DNA of 64,000 bases, taken from the NCBI RefSeq assembly GCF_006715765.1, contig NZ_VFNV01000001.1, positions 1,798,001-1,862,000 on the forward strand, in the 5' to 3' direction. The translations under genes and the position numbers were made by a program. Numbering within the stretch: position 1 is the first letter of the stretch; each line of letters starts with the position of its first letter. The DNA is from Rarobacter incanus. GTDB taxonomy: Bacteria > Actinomycetota > Actinomycetes > Actinomycetales > Cellulomonadaceae. Below are positions 8,754-19,642 of this stretch, piece by piece. A model generated the notes under the pieces. It ran no database searches and was not told the DNA's origin. It saw only the letters and a program-made list of their open reading frames with translations.

Positions 8754-11132
8754 GTGGACGAAATGTCTGGTTCGAGCCCGCACGAACCCGAAATTCATCC
8801 GGCTTATTCGCCCGACGGACCACCCGCGGGCATCGACCGGGTACTCGTTGCGGGGATCGCGGAGCTTGCCACCCCGATTGCGGTCCTGGAATTGCGGCGC
8901 GATCTTCTCGCGGCGCAGGCGATTGCGCCGCCGGCGAACGCGACGATGCCGCCCGCGTTCGGATCGATGATCGTGGTCTGGGCGAACCGTGCCGCCCTCG
9001 AAGATTGGGGACACGATTCGCGGCCCGTCGTAGGTGAGTCGCTTGGCGCGCTGGCCCCGGGCATCTCGTTCCTGTCCGGGACGTGGGAAATCGAGGCGGG
9101 GCTAAGCTCGCGCAGGCCAGTCGACACCGAGGTGCGCGGCATCCTGGAGCATCGCGATTCAGCGGACGAGTTCGCCTACACCTGCACCGTGCAACCGCTT
9201 GCGGGCGCGACGGCGCGCGGTGGTGAACTGTGGATGATGCAGCTTTCCGGGCAGGGTGTGGCGGGTGCGGGTGTGGCCGCACCCGCACCCGCCACACCGG
9301 CCTATGCGGGCCTCGCCCCCGCAACGCTGGGGGCGGACGCCGATGCGAGGGTCATCGCGGATCACCAGTCGCGCCGCGCTCTGGCGGTTCTTGCGCGCAT
9401 ATCCGAGTACCTGATCGACGTCGATCGCCTCGGCGTGCTCACCGACATTTGCGGGGTCCTGCAAGAGGCCATGGGCGGCTGGTTCGGGTTCTACTTGCGC
9501 GTCGGCGACGCGCTCGAATACGTCGAATCGCTTGCAACCGCGTCGTCCGAGGGAACCCGGGCCGTCGCCATCCGGGCCGAATCGGGGCTCGACGCGCTGG
9601 GCGACCCCCACCTTCCGGGTATGGGCACCCGCGTCATAGAGGGCCCCGAGATCACCGAGGTGCAGGACCCGGTCCGCGCGCTGCTGCTCGGAAAGGTGGG
9701 ACACAACGCGGACTTCATATTGCAGGCGGCCTATATGCCGGGCACGGTCTCGAGAGAGCTTGCGCAGGATGTCGGCAAGCGCCTGCCCAACGCGCCTGGC
9801 AGGGAGTATGGCAACGCCGTCGTCTACGCGCTGCCGGGGCGCGCGCAGGCGCTCGGCGTCCTGGTGGCGGTCATGCCGGGGTTGAGCGAGGAGACGACCA
9901 TCGTCGGGACGTCGGCGCGCGTCAAGCGCGCGGCCGCCTGGGGCACAACGTTCGAGGACGGCGCGTCGGTGCTTGACCTCACCGCGCGCCGAGTCGGGAT
10001 GGCGGTAGAAAACGCGCAGTTGCACCGCCGCGAGCACCAGGTCGCGGAGGCGCTGCAGCGCTCCATGTTGCCGGAGCAGATCGACGTCCCGGGCTTGGAC
10101 GTGTGGAGCTATTACGCCCCGGCATCGGGGCACGCGCAGGTTGGCGGCGACTGGTTCGACGTCCTGCAATTGGACGATTCCACGGCGGGAATCGTCATCG
10201 GTGACGTGGTCGGGCACGACATCGAAGCGGCCGCAACCATGGGGCAGCTGCGATCTATCATCCGCGCCTACGCCTTCGAGCTCATGGATCCGGCGGTGGT
10301 GCTGGCCCGTGCCGATCGCATCGCCGCGGAGATGCGGTTGCCTCGTCCGTCCTCGGTTGTCTACGGGTCCCTTGCCAAGATGCGCACCGGCTGGAAATTT
10401 GAATTTGCGCGAGCGGGCCACCTGCCGCCGCTCGTGTCCCGCGCGGATGGAGTGGAGGTGTTGCGCGGCGAAGGCGGTCTGCTGGTTGGCTACGGCCGGG
10501 GTGCGCGCAAGTCCAGTCGCACCAAGCTTTTGCCCGGGGACGCAATCGTGTTGTACACCGACGGGCTTATCGAGCGGCGGGCGGAGTCGTTGCGCGACGC
10601 GCTTGAACACCTGCAACAGTGCCTGGCGCGCACGCGCGGCCTCGACGCGGCCGGCATCGGTGAGGAATTGCTGACCCAATTGCGCGGGGAACAAGAAGAC
10701 GACACCGCGCTGGTGATCGTGCGGGTGCCTGATGCAGCCACCGGTCCGGCCGCCGCCCCCCAGCGGCAGGCGCGCCGGTGGACGCTGCCGAGCGAGTCGG
10801 CGTCGATAGCGCGGGTTCGGCACGCCGTCGTGGCGGCCGCTACGCAATGGGAGTTCGCGGGCGTGGCGGATGCCGAACTCGTCGCCTCCGAACTTGCCGC
10901 CAATGCCGTCTTGCATGGATGGGGCCGCCTTGGCCTGCGAGTTTCGATGGATTCTGACGGGCTGCGCGTCGAGGTCGAGGACTCGAATCCGGCGCCGCCG
11001 GTGCTGACGACGGGGCACGCCAACCGCGCGGGCGGGTTCGGAATGCGGATCGTGGACAGGTTGGCGACCTGGGGATGGGAACCCAGCGGCAGCGGCAAGG
11101 TGGTGTGGGCCGTGATCGCCCACCCGGCCTGA
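8754..11132 (+). CDS. PAS/GAF-like sensor - PP2C (SpoIIE-type) phosphatase - RsbW-like ATPase fusion
   Basis: 792-aa cytoplasmic partner-switching regulator that joins in one chain the phosphatase and kinase roles usually split between RsbU and RsbW. About 20-120 is PAS-like; about 200-420 is GAF-like. The PP2C domain at about 425-660 has its metal motifs intact: GGDWFDV, GDVVGHDIEAA, LYTDGLIER and EDDTALV. At about 675-792 an HATPase domain shows the N box ELVASELAANAVLHG, a G1-like VEDSNPAPP and GGFGMRIVD. By family logic the PP2C part dephosphorylates STAS antagonists and the ATPase part phosphorylates them. STAS genes lie on both sides (8210, 11154); no sigma factor is in the window. GTG start follows a leaderless-type -10. 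Confidence 0.9.
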   Translation: MDEMSGSSPHEPEIHPAYSPDGPPAGIDRVLVAGIAELATPIAVLELRRDLLAAQAIAPPANATMPPAFGSMIVVWANRAALEDWGHDSRPVVGESLGALAPGISFLSGTWEIEAGLSSRRPVDTEVRGILEHRDSADEFAYTCTVQPLAGATARGGELWMMQLSGQGVAGAGVAAPAPATPAYAGLAPATLGADADARVIADHQSRRALAVLARISEYLIDVDRLGVLTDICGVLQEAMGGWFGFYLRVGDALEYVESLATASSEGTRAVAIRAESGLDALGDPHLPGMGTRVIEGPEITEVQDPVRALLLGKVGHNADFILQAAYMPGTVSRELAQDVGKRLPNAPGREYGNAVVYALPGRAQALGVLVAVMPGLSEETTIVGTSARVKRAAAWGTTFEDGASVLDLTARRVGMAVENAQLHRREHQVAEALQRSMLPEQIDVPGLDVWSYYAPASGHAQVGGDWFDVLQLDDSTAGIVIGDVVGHDIEAAATMGQLRSIIRAYAFELMDPAVVLARADRIAAEMRLPRPSSVVYGSLAKMRTGWKFEFARAGHLPPLVSRADGVEVLRGEGGLLVGYGRGARKSSRTKLLPGDAIVLYTDGLIERRAESLRDALEHLQQCLARTRGLDAAGIGEELLTQLRGEQEDDTALVIVRVPDAATGPAAAPQRQARRWTLPSESASIARVRHAVVAAATQWEFAGVADAELVASELAANAVLHGWGRLGLRVSMDSDGLRVEVEDSNPAPPVLTTGHANRAGGFGMRIVDRLATWGWEPSGSGKVVWAVIAHPA

Positions 11133-11153
11133 TCCCAATCCGACCGGGGGTAG

Positions 11154-13031
<1,878 letters not shown>

Positions 13032-13059
13032 GACTTTGCCGGGGTCGGTTCGGAGATTT

Positions 13060-13084
13060 GATAAAAGTATAGATAGGATATCCC
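13060..13084 (+). promoter_or_regulatory. AT-rich promoter region of the ROK gene
   Basis: An AT-rich patch (TTGATAAAAGTATAGATAGG) in otherwise GC-rich DNA, 30-55 bp after the purA stop and 60-85 bp before the ROK gene. It holds overlapping TATAGA and TAGGAT -10-like boxes; no clear -35 at standard spacing. Confidence 0.4.
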
Positions 13085-13143
13085 GACTTCTCTTTAGGTA
13101 ATGGTGGGCTGTTCGAGGCTCAACGCGGTGACAGGCGAGAGTG

Positions 13144-14346
13144 ATGAGTAGCGAAAACGGTTTGACCGGCAGGCAGCGTAATCGCGCGGCGGCGCTTGAG
13201 TACATTCGGCGTGCGGGAGGGTGCTCCCGCAACGAGCTCATGGACTATCTGGGGCTCTCTCGCGGCGGCGTGGCTCACCTGGTCAACTCGTTATTGGAGA
13301 CCCACGACGTCGAGATTGTCGAGGAAGATTCGCGGCCGATAGCCAAGCGCGGCCGGCCGGCTTCCAAGATCATCTACAAGTCGCCGCCGGCGCTCGTGGT
13401 GGGAATTGACTTCGGGCACACCCATGTCACCGTCGCCATCGCCGACCTGGGCGGACGGGTTTTGGCGGAGCGGACGATCGCGTACGACGTCAATAAGGAC
13501 GCGCCGGGGGCCTGCGCGCAGGCGCGAGTGATGCTCGACGGGTTGCTGTACGAATCGGGCGCGGGCAACCCCGTCATCTACGCGGTTGCCGGCATCCCCA
13601 TTTCGATCGATCGGCGCACCGGCGGCATGCGTGCCAATATGCGGCGGTCGAGCTGGGCGCAGGGGCGCCCGCAAGAGATCATCGAGAATGCCCTGGGCAT
13701 GAGCGTCCGGCTCGAACACGACACTAACCTCGGGGCGCTGGGGGAAATGCGGGTGGGTTCTGCCCGCGGCCTCACGGACGCCCTCTACATCAAGATATCC
13801 AGCGGAATCGGTGCGGGGCTGATCTTCGACGGGAAAATCTACCCGGGGTCCAGCGGTTTCGCCGGCGAAATTGGGCACATCAAGGTTCCCGGTTCCTCCG
13901 AATTGTGCCGCTGCGGTTCGCGGGGGTGCTTGGAGGCGCTGGCCGGCATCGAGCCGGTTGCGCGGCAGCTGTCGATGGCGACGCGATCGACGATCGATGA
14001 ATCGGGCAGGATCATCACGCCTGGCCACGATCCCGCCGCCGAGCGGATCCTCATGGAGGCGGGCTGGACGATCGGCCGCCTCATCGCGGACCTGGCGAAC
14101 TGCCTCGATCCGCAGACGATCATTCTCGGTGGTCGCCTCGGCGCGGAAAACGAGACCGTGCGCGAGGGGGTGGCGCAGGCGATGATGCGGCACGCCGAGC
14201 CCGCGATCGCTTCGACCATCCCGGTGCGGCGCGCAAGCCTTGGGCAGCGTGCGGAAATCGTGGGCGCGGTGACGCTGGCCGTGGACGATGCGGTGGTGCT
14301 GCTTGATTCCCAGCGCACTGCCGCCGACGCCACGCGCGACCGATAG
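13144..14346 (+). CDS. ROK-family transcriptional regulator/sugar kinase homologue
   Basis: 400-aa NagC/XylR-type protein: N-terminal winged HTH (about 20-50, CSRNELMDYLGLSRGGVAHLV) and a C-terminal sugar-kinase-like ROK domain. Seen: GIDFGHTHVTVAIADLGG (phosphate loop), EHDTNLGALGE, SSGIGAGLI, and the zinc motif GH-x9-CRCGSRGCLE at about 247-264 with all Cys present. Such proteins usually repress sugar-uptake genes and respond to a (phospho)sugar. ATG 13144 is directly preceded by an in-frame GTG at 13141, which is the alternative start. Its stop codon overlaps the -10 box of purD. Its target genes are not evident. Confidence 0.9.
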   Translation: MSSENGLTGRQRNRAAALEYIRRAGGCSRNELMDYLGLSRGGVAHLVNSLLETHDVEIVEEDSRPIAKRGRPASKIIYKSPPALVVGIDFGHTHVTVAIADLGGRVLAERTIAYDVNKDAPGACAQARVMLDGLLYESGAGNPVIYAVAGIPISIDRRTGGMRANMRRSSWAQGRPQEIIENALGMSVRLEHDTNLGALGEMRVGSARGLTDALYIKISSGIGAGLIFDGKIYPGSSGFAGEIGHIKVPGSSELCRCGSRGCLEALAGIEPVARQLSMATRSTIDESGRIITPGHDPAAERILMEAGWTIGRLIADLANCLDPQTIILGGRLGAENETVREGVAQAMMRHAEPAIASTIPVRRASLGQRAEIVGAVTLAVDDAVVLLDSQRTAADATRDR

Positions 14347-14349
14347 AAT
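14344..14349 (+). promoter_or_regulatory. -10 box TAGAAT of purD
   Basis: TAGAAT overlaps the ROK stop codon and is 8 nt before the purD GTG; no Shine-Dalgarno. Probable leaderless start. Confidence 0.55.
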
Positions 14350-14357
14350 CTTGCCTC

Positions 14358-15623
14358 GTGAAGATCCTTGTCTTGGGCTCAGGTGCCCGCGAACACGCCA
14401 TCGTCCACTCGCTCGCCGGCGAACAGGAAGCCCACGAGTTGCACGCCGCGCCCGGAAACCCGGGTATTGCGGAGCACGCCGTGCTGCACGAAGTGAAGGC
14501 CGATGACCCTGCGGCGGTTACGCGGTTGGCCAAGCAGCTAACGCCGGATCTGGTCGTCATAGGCCCCGAGGCACCGTTGGTGGCGGGGGTCGCCGACGCC
14601 CTGCGCGAGGCCGGTTTCGATGTCTTTGGGCCATCCGGCGCCGCGGCGCAGCTGGAGGGCTCCAAGGCCTTCGCGAAGGAAATCATGGCCGGCGCGGATG
14701 TCCCCACGGCGCTGGCGCACGTGTGCACCACCATCGCCGAGGTGGCGGACGCGCTCGACGCATTCGGCGCTCCCTACGTCGTCAAGGACGATGGCCTGGC
14801 CGCGGGCAAGGGTGTCATTGTCACCTCCGATCGCGAGGCCGCGCTCGATCACGCGCGCGCCGCGCTCGCCGCCCGCGGGGACGATGGCCGCGTCGTCATC
14901 GAGGAATACCTGGACGGGCCCGAGGTGTCGCTGTTTTGCATCAGCGACGGCAAGGACGTCGTTCCGCTGGTCGCCGCGCAGGACTTCAAGCGCGCGCTGG
15001 ACGACGACCAGGGTCCCAACACGGGGGGCATGGGGGCATACAGCCCGCTCCCGTGGGCGCCCGCCGACCTCACCGAAATCGTCATGGACCGCGTGGCACG
15101 TCCGACCATCGCCGCCATGGCGAATCGCGGAACGCCCTTTGCGGGGGTCCTCTACTGCGGGCTGGCGCTGACTTCCCGGGGCGTGCGCGTCGTGGAATTC
15201 AACGCGCGCTTCGGTGATCCGGAGACGCAGGTGGTGCTTTCCAGGCTCCAGACCCCGTTGTCGCAGCTGCTGGTGGCCTCCGCGCGCGGAACCATCGGTC
15301 AGCTCCCGGCGTTGCAGTGGAAGGACCAGGCGGCAGTGACGGTCGTTGTGGCCGCCCACGGGTACCCGGGGGAGGTCCGGGCGGGGGACCCCATCACGGG
15401 AACGGATGCGGCCGCGCGCGTCCCCGGAGTGCACGTCTTGCACGCCGGCACGGCCCTTGACCCGAGCGGCCGCTTGGTGTCGGCCGGCGGGCGCGTCTTG
15501 AGCGTGGTTGGCGTTGGCGCAACTCTGCAAGAAGCGCACGATGCCGCGTACCGGGGCGTCGCCCTCATCGATCTGCCCGGCTCCCAGCACCGATCGGACA
15601 TCGCCGCGAAGGTGCTGGGCTAA
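14358..15623 (+). CDS. purD: Phosphoribosylamine-glycine ligase (GARS)
   Basis: ATP-grasp ligase making glycinamide ribonucleotide from phosphoribosylamine and glycine, second step of purine synthesis. 421 aa, normal length. N-terminal MKILVLGSGAREHAI (nucleotide-like fold, GSGGREHA family form), LEGSKAFAKEIM, the ATP-grasp loop VVKDDGLAAGKGVIV at about 139-153, the EEYLDGPEVSLF strand and EFNARFGDPETQ near 280 (metal ligands) are visible. GTG start with a leaderless -10. Its TAA overlaps by 4 nt the stop of the convergent gene at 15620. No frameshift or missing motif. Confidence 0.96.
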   Translation: MKILVLGSGAREHAIVHSLAGEQEAHELHAAPGNPGIAEHAVLHEVKADDPAAVTRLAKQLTPDLVVIGPEAPLVAGVADALREAGFDVFGPSGAAAQLEGSKAFAKEIMAGADVPTALAHVCTTIAEVADALDAFGAPYVVKDDGLAAGKGVIVTSDREAALDHARAALAARGDDGRVVIEEYLDGPEVSLFCISDGKDVVPLVAAQDFKRALDDDQGPNTGGMGAYSPLPWAPADLTEIVMDRVARPTIAAMANRGTPFAGVLYCGLALTSRGVRVVEFNARFGDPETQVVLSRLQTPLSQLLVASARGTIGQLPALQWKDQAAVTVVVAAHGYPGEVRAGDPITGTDAAARVPGVHVLHAGTALDPSGRLVSAGGRVLSVVGVGATLQEAHDAAYRGVALIDLPGSQHRSDIAAKVLG

Positions 15624-16264
15624 CTCCCCGCTTGCGCGGCGACGCGCGAGACTTGCAAGCCAGCGGCGTTTCGCCAGTAGACCTCGATGGTGATCGGGTT
15701 GCCCTGCGCCACGGTGTCGCGTTGGACCACGACCTGCGTGATGGCTACCGGACGCGGGCTATCGCCCATGACGTCGGCGACGGCCCGCCCGATCTGTCCA
15801 CCAGAGACGTCCGCCAGCGCGAACGCGCTCGCCGAAGTGGGTGCGGTAAGCGGGTCGCCCAGCGAAACCGCGGTGTCCTCGACGTAAACGTAGTCCTGCC
15901 AGGCGCCGTCTGCTGCCTTTCCCGTTGCCTGAATCTGCGTCGAGGTGAGCAGTAGGCGGCTGAGCGCAGTGATGCCGTGTTCGGTATGCAAGGCGTCGAG
16001 CGCGCGTTGCGGCCAGGGCGAAGCCATGAGGCCCGGATCGAGCGTTGCCTGCGACGTTGCGGCGGCCGATGGCGTCGCGGGGGAGCCCGCCCGCCACGGC
16101 CCCCACCAGGCGACGGCGATCAACGATGCGACGACCGCGCCCGCCGCGATCCACCACCACCGCGCGGCGCGCCGGGAGGCGGGCGAGGCCAACTCGTCGG
16201 CCAATTCCTCCCACTCATCCCCCTGCCCGCGCGGGGGCTTGTCGGGGTCGGTTGCCAGGCCCAT
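15620..16264 (-). CDS. Unrecognised single-pass membrane protein
   Basis: Not a family I recognise. 214 aa: a charged cytoplasmic N-terminus rich in Asp/Glu (to about residue 33), one strong transmembrane helix at about 37-58 (WWWIAAGAVVASLIAVAWW), then about 155 extracellular residues with no enzyme motif or Cys pair. The outer part ends in a regular beta-like segment (VAITQVVVQRDTV...ITIEVYWRN). ATG 16264 chosen because AAGGAA lies 6 nt upstream; the frame extends 27 codons further without a better site. It lies divergent from purC and convergent with purD. Confidence 0.65.
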   Translation of the reverse strand: MGLATDPDKPPRGQGDEWEELADELASPASRRAARWWWIAAGAVVASLIAVAWWGPWRAGSPATPSAAATSQATLDPGLMASPWPQRALDALHTEHGITALSRLLLTSTQIQATGKAADGAWQDYVYVEDTAVSLGDPLTAPTSASAFALADVSGGQIGRAVADVMGDSPRPVAITQVVVQRDTVAQGNPITIEVYWRNAAGLQVSRVAAQAGS

Positions 16265-16310
16265 GTTGCGTTCCTTCGCTTCGGGATTTTTGCGCACGCT
16301 CACTATGGAC

Positions 16311-16316
16311 CACACT
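16311..16316 (+). promoter_or_regulatory. -10-like CACACT before purC
   Basis: CACACT, 6-nt spacer, then GTG at 16323; the same spacing as the other leaderless genes, which supports this start over the ATG at 16305. Confidence 0.4.
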
Positions 16317-16322
16317 AGAGGG

Positions 16323-17285
16323 GTGATCTCGGAATCGAATGACACCGCTCCGTCCGGCTGGACACACGCCTACTCGGGAAAGGTGCGCGACCTTTACGTT
16401 CCCGACCTCGAATTGTTGGGCGGCGCGCATCCGCTCGGCGATGTCGTCTTGGTCGTCGCCTCCGACCGGATCAGCGCGTACGACCACGCGCTGTCGCCCG
16501 AAATCGCGGACAAGGGACGAGTCCTGACCGCCTTGAGCCTGTGGTGGTTCGAACAGATCAGCGACATAGTCGACAACCACGTCGTATCCGTTGAGGTATC
16601 CACAACCCACGCCGATGGCCTGATCCCGCCACAGTTCGCCGGCCGCGCGATGATTTGCAAGCGCCTGAACATGTTCCCGATCGAATGCGTCGTGCGCGGG
16701 TACCTGACGGGCTCGGGCCTGGTCGAATACCGCGCCGCGCAGGCCGCGGGACTGCCGGGGCAGGTGTGCGGCGTCGAACTGCCCACCGGACTCACCGATG
16801 GCTCCAAGCTTCCCGCGCCGATCTTTACCCCGGCCACCAAGGCGGAGCTGGGCGATCACGATGAGAACATCTCCCTGGCGCAGGCGGCCGCCCGCATCGG
16901 CGAGGAGCCGGCCGCCCGGCTGCGCGACCTATCGATCGCCGTCTACGAGCGCGCGGAGAAAATCGCCCGCTCCCGCGGCATCATCGTGGCCGACACCAAA
17001 CTAGAGTTCGGGATCGACTCGGCGACGGGATCGATCGTGATCGGCGACGAGGTGCTCACTCCCGACTCCTCACGCTTCTGGCCCGCCGACGAGTGGGAGC
17101 CGGGGCGCGCGCAGTCCAGCTTCGACAAACAATTCGTGCGCGATTGGCTCACCTCCCCGGATTCGGGCTGGGATCGCGCGGCCGACGGGACGCCCCCCGC
17201 GTTGCCCGCCGTCGTCGTCGCGCGGACCCGCGCGCGCTACCTTGAGGCCTACGAGCGCCTGACCGGGCAGCCCCTGGCGCAGTAG
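16323..17285 (+). CDS. purC: SAICAR synthetase
   Basis: Phosphoribosylaminoimidazole-succinocarboxamide synthase: joins CAIR with aspartate using ATP. 320 aa from the chosen GTG, the long form usual in actinobacteria. SGKVRDLY near 17-24 (ATP loop), VVASDRISAYD, KRLNMFPIECVVRGYLTGSG (SAICAR signature) near 117-136, DGSKLPAPIFTPATKAE, and KLEFGID near 223 are seen. An in-frame ATG at 16305 would add 6 residues. First gene of the run purC-purS-purQ; 55 nt separate it from purS. Confidence 0.95.
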   Translation: MISESNDTAPSGWTHAYSGKVRDLYVPDLELLGGAHPLGDVVLVVASDRISAYDHALSPEIADKGRVLTALSLWWFEQISDIVDNHVVSVEVSTTHADGLIPPQFAGRAMICKRLNMFPIECVVRGYLTGSGLVEYRAAQAAGLPGQVCGVELPTGLTDGSKLPAPIFTPATKAELGDHDENISLAQAAARIGEEPAARLRDLSIAVYERAEKIARSRGIIVADTKLEFGIDSATGSIVIGDEVLTPDSSRFWPADEWEPGRAQSSFDKQFVRDWLTSPDSGWDRAADGTPPALPAVVVARTRARYLEAYERLTGQPLAQ

Positions 17286-17340
17286 CCCCGGTCGAGTAGG
17301 ATAGTTGCAAACCGCCCACCACTTTGAGAGGGAGCCCCCT

Positions 17341-17598
17341 GTGGCACGAGTGATCGTCGACGTCATGCCCAAACCTGAGATCCTTGACCCGCAGGGCAAG
17401 GCGGTGGCAGGTGCCCTACCGCGACTCGGTTTCACGCAGTTCGCGTCGGTGCGTCAGGGTAAGCGATTCGAACTCGAAGTGACGGGGGAAATCACGGACG
17501 AGGTCCTGCTCGCCGCCCGCCAGGCCGCCGCGCAGGTGCTGTCGAACCCGATTATCGAGGATGTCGTGGCTGTCACGATCGCGGAGGACGACAAGTGA
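17341..17598 (+). CDS. purS: FGAM synthetase subunit PurS
   Basis: Small subunit of formylglycinamidine ribonucleotide synthetase; bridges PurQ and PurL for ammonia channelling. 85 aa, typical. The sequence begins [21 protein letters not shown], the usual PurS start, followed by [22 protein letters not shown] and an acidic end. GTG 17341 is preceded by GAGAGGGAG. Its TGA overlaps the purQ GTG (GTGA), showing translational coupling. The large subunit purL is 10 kb away at 28454. Confidence 0.95.
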   Translation: MARVIVDVMPKPEILDPQGKAVAGALPRLGFTQFASVRQGKRFELEVTGEITDEVLLAARQAAAQVLSNPIIEDVVAVTIAEDDK

Positions 17599-18308
17599 CC
17601 GCAGCGGCCGGGGCCCGCATCGGCGTCATTACGTTTCCCGGCACGCTTGACGACCGCGATGCGGCCCGCGCGGTCCGCCTCGCCGGCGCCGAGGCCGTGA
17701 GTTTGTGGCACGGCGACGACGACCTGCACTCCGTCGACGCGGTGGTGGTGCCCGGGGGTTTTAGCTACGGGGATTACCTGCGCGCCGGGGCCATTAGCCG
17801 CTTTGCGCCGGTGATGCGCGCCGTGATCGACGCGGCGCAGGGCGGGATGCCGGTGCTCGGTATCTGCAACGGGTTCCAGATACTGACCGAATCGCACCTG
17901 CTGCCCGGCTCCATGATCAAGAACGATCACCTGCATTTCGTCTGCCGCGAGCAGCAGCTACTCGTTGAAAACACCTCCACGGCGTGGACAAACGAATACG
18001 CGAAGGGCGAGATAATCACCGTTCCGCTCAAGAATCAGGACGGCCAGTTCGTCGCGGATCAGCGCACGCTCGACGAACTCGAGGACACCGGGCGCATCGT
18101 GTTTCGATACGAAGGCGTCAACCCCAACGGTTCGCGCCACAACATCGCCGGCATAACGAACGAGCGCGGCAACGTTGTCGGCTTGATGCCGCACCCCGAA
18201 CACGCGGTCGAGGCGGGCTTCGGCCCGACGGCCGCGGACGGTTCGCGCACCGGCACCGACGGTTTGCGCTTCTTCACCTCGGCCATCGCCTCCTTGGTAG
18301 CGTCGTAG
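17595..18308 (+). CDS. purQ: FGAM synthetase glutaminase subunit PurQ
   Basis: Class I glutamine amidotransferase supplying ammonia to PurL. 237 aa. The nucleophile Cys lies in [10 protein letters not shown] at about 94-103 and the His/Glu pair in MPHPEHAVE at about 197-205, so the triad is complete; [14 protein letters not shown] is the oxyanion region. GTG start overlaps the purS stop. Followed after 9 nt by the GH3 gene. Confidence 0.96.
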   Translation: MTAAAGARIGVITFPGTLDDRDAARAVRLAGAEAVSLWHGDDDLHSVDAVVVPGGFSYGDYLRAGAISRFAPVMRAVIDAAQGGMPVLGICNGFQILTESHLLPGSMIKNDHLHFVCREQQLLVENTSTAWTNEYAKGEIITVPLKNQDGQFVADQRTLDELEDTGRIVFRYEGVNPNGSRHNIAGITNERGNVVGLMPHPEHAVEAGFGPTAADGSRTGTDGLRFFTSAIASLVAS

Positions 18309-18317
18309 CGGGTACCC

Positions 18318-19613
18318 ATGTGGGCAAAGCGTGCACGCACCCCACGGCGGCGCCGGACGGCGATCGCATTGGGCGGTGTGCTCGCATTCGTGGTCGTCTT
18401 CGCCGTTAGCGTCTACGCGGCCACGTCCCAGCAGCGTGCGGCCAGCGCCACGTCGCAGGCAACCATCGGCGGGGGGACGGGGAACTCGTCCCTGCCCGTG
18501 CAGACCACCACCGAACAGCCGTCGCCCGCGACGGACGGACCGACGGAATCGGACCCGGCAGCAATATCTGGGCAGTCGGCACCCTCCCTCGAAGACGTAT
18601 CCGCATGGCCGATCGAGCAGCAGGTGGGGCAGCTGTTCATGGTGGGTGCGGCCGCGACCGGCGACGACGCGCAGGCGGTTTCCGCGATTGAGGAACGCCA
18701 CGTCGGGAACGTCTTCTTGCACGGTCGATCGCAGGCGGGCGTCGCCGCCACCCGGAAGCTAGTGGACACAATGACCGCGCTGGTTTCGCGTGAAACCACG
18801 CGGGACCTGCCGCTCTTCGTCGCCACCGACCAGGAAGGCGGCGACGTGCAGGTACTGCGCGGGAGCGGCTTTTCCGACATTCCCGATGCGGTCTCCCAAT
18901 CCCGCGAAACGGAAGGGGACCTGCAAGAGTTTGCGACCATCTGGGGCAAGGAACTGGGGTCAGCGGGGGTGAATCTCAACCTCGCACCGGTGCTCGACGT
19001 TGTGCCTAATAAGGCAGCCGCCGCAAATAACCCTCCGATCGGTGCGTTCAAACGCAATTACGGCTATGGCCAAAAATCGGCGATGCGCGGCCTGGCCTTC
19101 GGGCGAGGTATGCGCGCTGCGGGGGTTTTGGACACGGTCAAGCACTTTCCCGGCCTGGGGCTAGTGGCCGCCAACACGGACGTGAGCGCGGACGTAGTTG
19201 ACACAGAAACGAGCGCATCGTCGCCGTCCGTCCAGGTCTTTCGCGCCGCCATCGAAGACGGTGCGCCCTTCGTCATGGTGTCGTCCGCCACCTACCAAAA
19301 GATCGACCCGGACACCATCGCCGCGTTCTCTCCGATCGTGATCGAGGACCTGCTGCGCGGCGAGTTGGGTTTCGCCGGGGTGGTAATCTCGGACGACGTT
19401 TCGGCGGCGAAGGCCGTCGCCGCCTGGACTCCCGCCGAGCGGGCGGTGAATTTCATCGCTGCCGGAGGGGATATGGTGCTGGTGTCCGCTCTGCCGTCCG
19501 CGGCCCCGGAGATGATCGACGCGGTGGTGGCAAAGGCAAAGGCCGATCCCGCGTTCGCCCGGCGGGTCGCGCAGTCGTGCCACCGCGTGGTCGTCGCCAA
19601 GCAACTGCTGTAG
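18318..19613 (+). CDS. Membrane-anchored GH3 (NagZ/LpqI-like) protein
   Basis: 431-aa family 3 glycoside hydrolase, single domain, related to beta-N-acetylglucosaminidases that recycle peptidoglycan sugars. Residues 1-36 hold a basic N-terminus and a hydrophobic helix (signal anchor), so it is extracytoplasmic. VGQLFMVG, GNVFLHGRS, ATDQEGG and the nucleophile Asp in GVVISDD match. The loop after KHFPG reads LGLVAANTD, where NagZ has HGD...DSH, so the Asp-His acid/base dyad is not seen. Some actinobacterial relatives share the NTD variant. It is 9 nt behind purQ, so possibly cotranscribed, without an evident functional link. Catalysis is uncertain; fold is secure. Confidence 0.82.
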   Translation: MWAKRARTPRRRRTAIALGGVLAFVVVFAVSVYAATSQQRAASATSQATIGGGTGNSSLPVQTTTEQPSPATDGPTESDPAAISGQSAPSLEDVSAWPIEQQVGQLFMVGAAATGDDAQAVSAIEERHVGNVFLHGRSQAGVAATRKLVDTMTALVSRETTRDLPLFVATDQEGGDVQVLRGSGFSDIPDAVSQSRETEGDLQEFATIWGKELGSAGVNLNLAPVLDVVPNKAAAANNPPIGAFKRNYGYGQKSAMRGLAFGRGMRAAGVLDTVKHFPGLGLVAANTDVSADVVDTETSASSPSVQVFRAAIEDGAPFVMVSSATYQKIDPDTIAAFSPIVIEDLLRGELGFAGVVISDDVSAAKAVAAWTPAERAVNFIAAGGDMVLVSALPSAAPEMIDAVVAKAKADPAFARRVAQSCHRVVVAKQLL

Positions 19614-19642
19614 CGCGCGGCGTAGGACCGGGTTCGGGGCGA

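Noticed and set aside
9159-11138. 659-residue open frame on the minus strand opposite the PP2C/ATPase gene
   Set aside because: It lies entirely antisense to a gene with intact catalytic motifs, has no recognisable domain, and long antisense frames are expected at this GC content.
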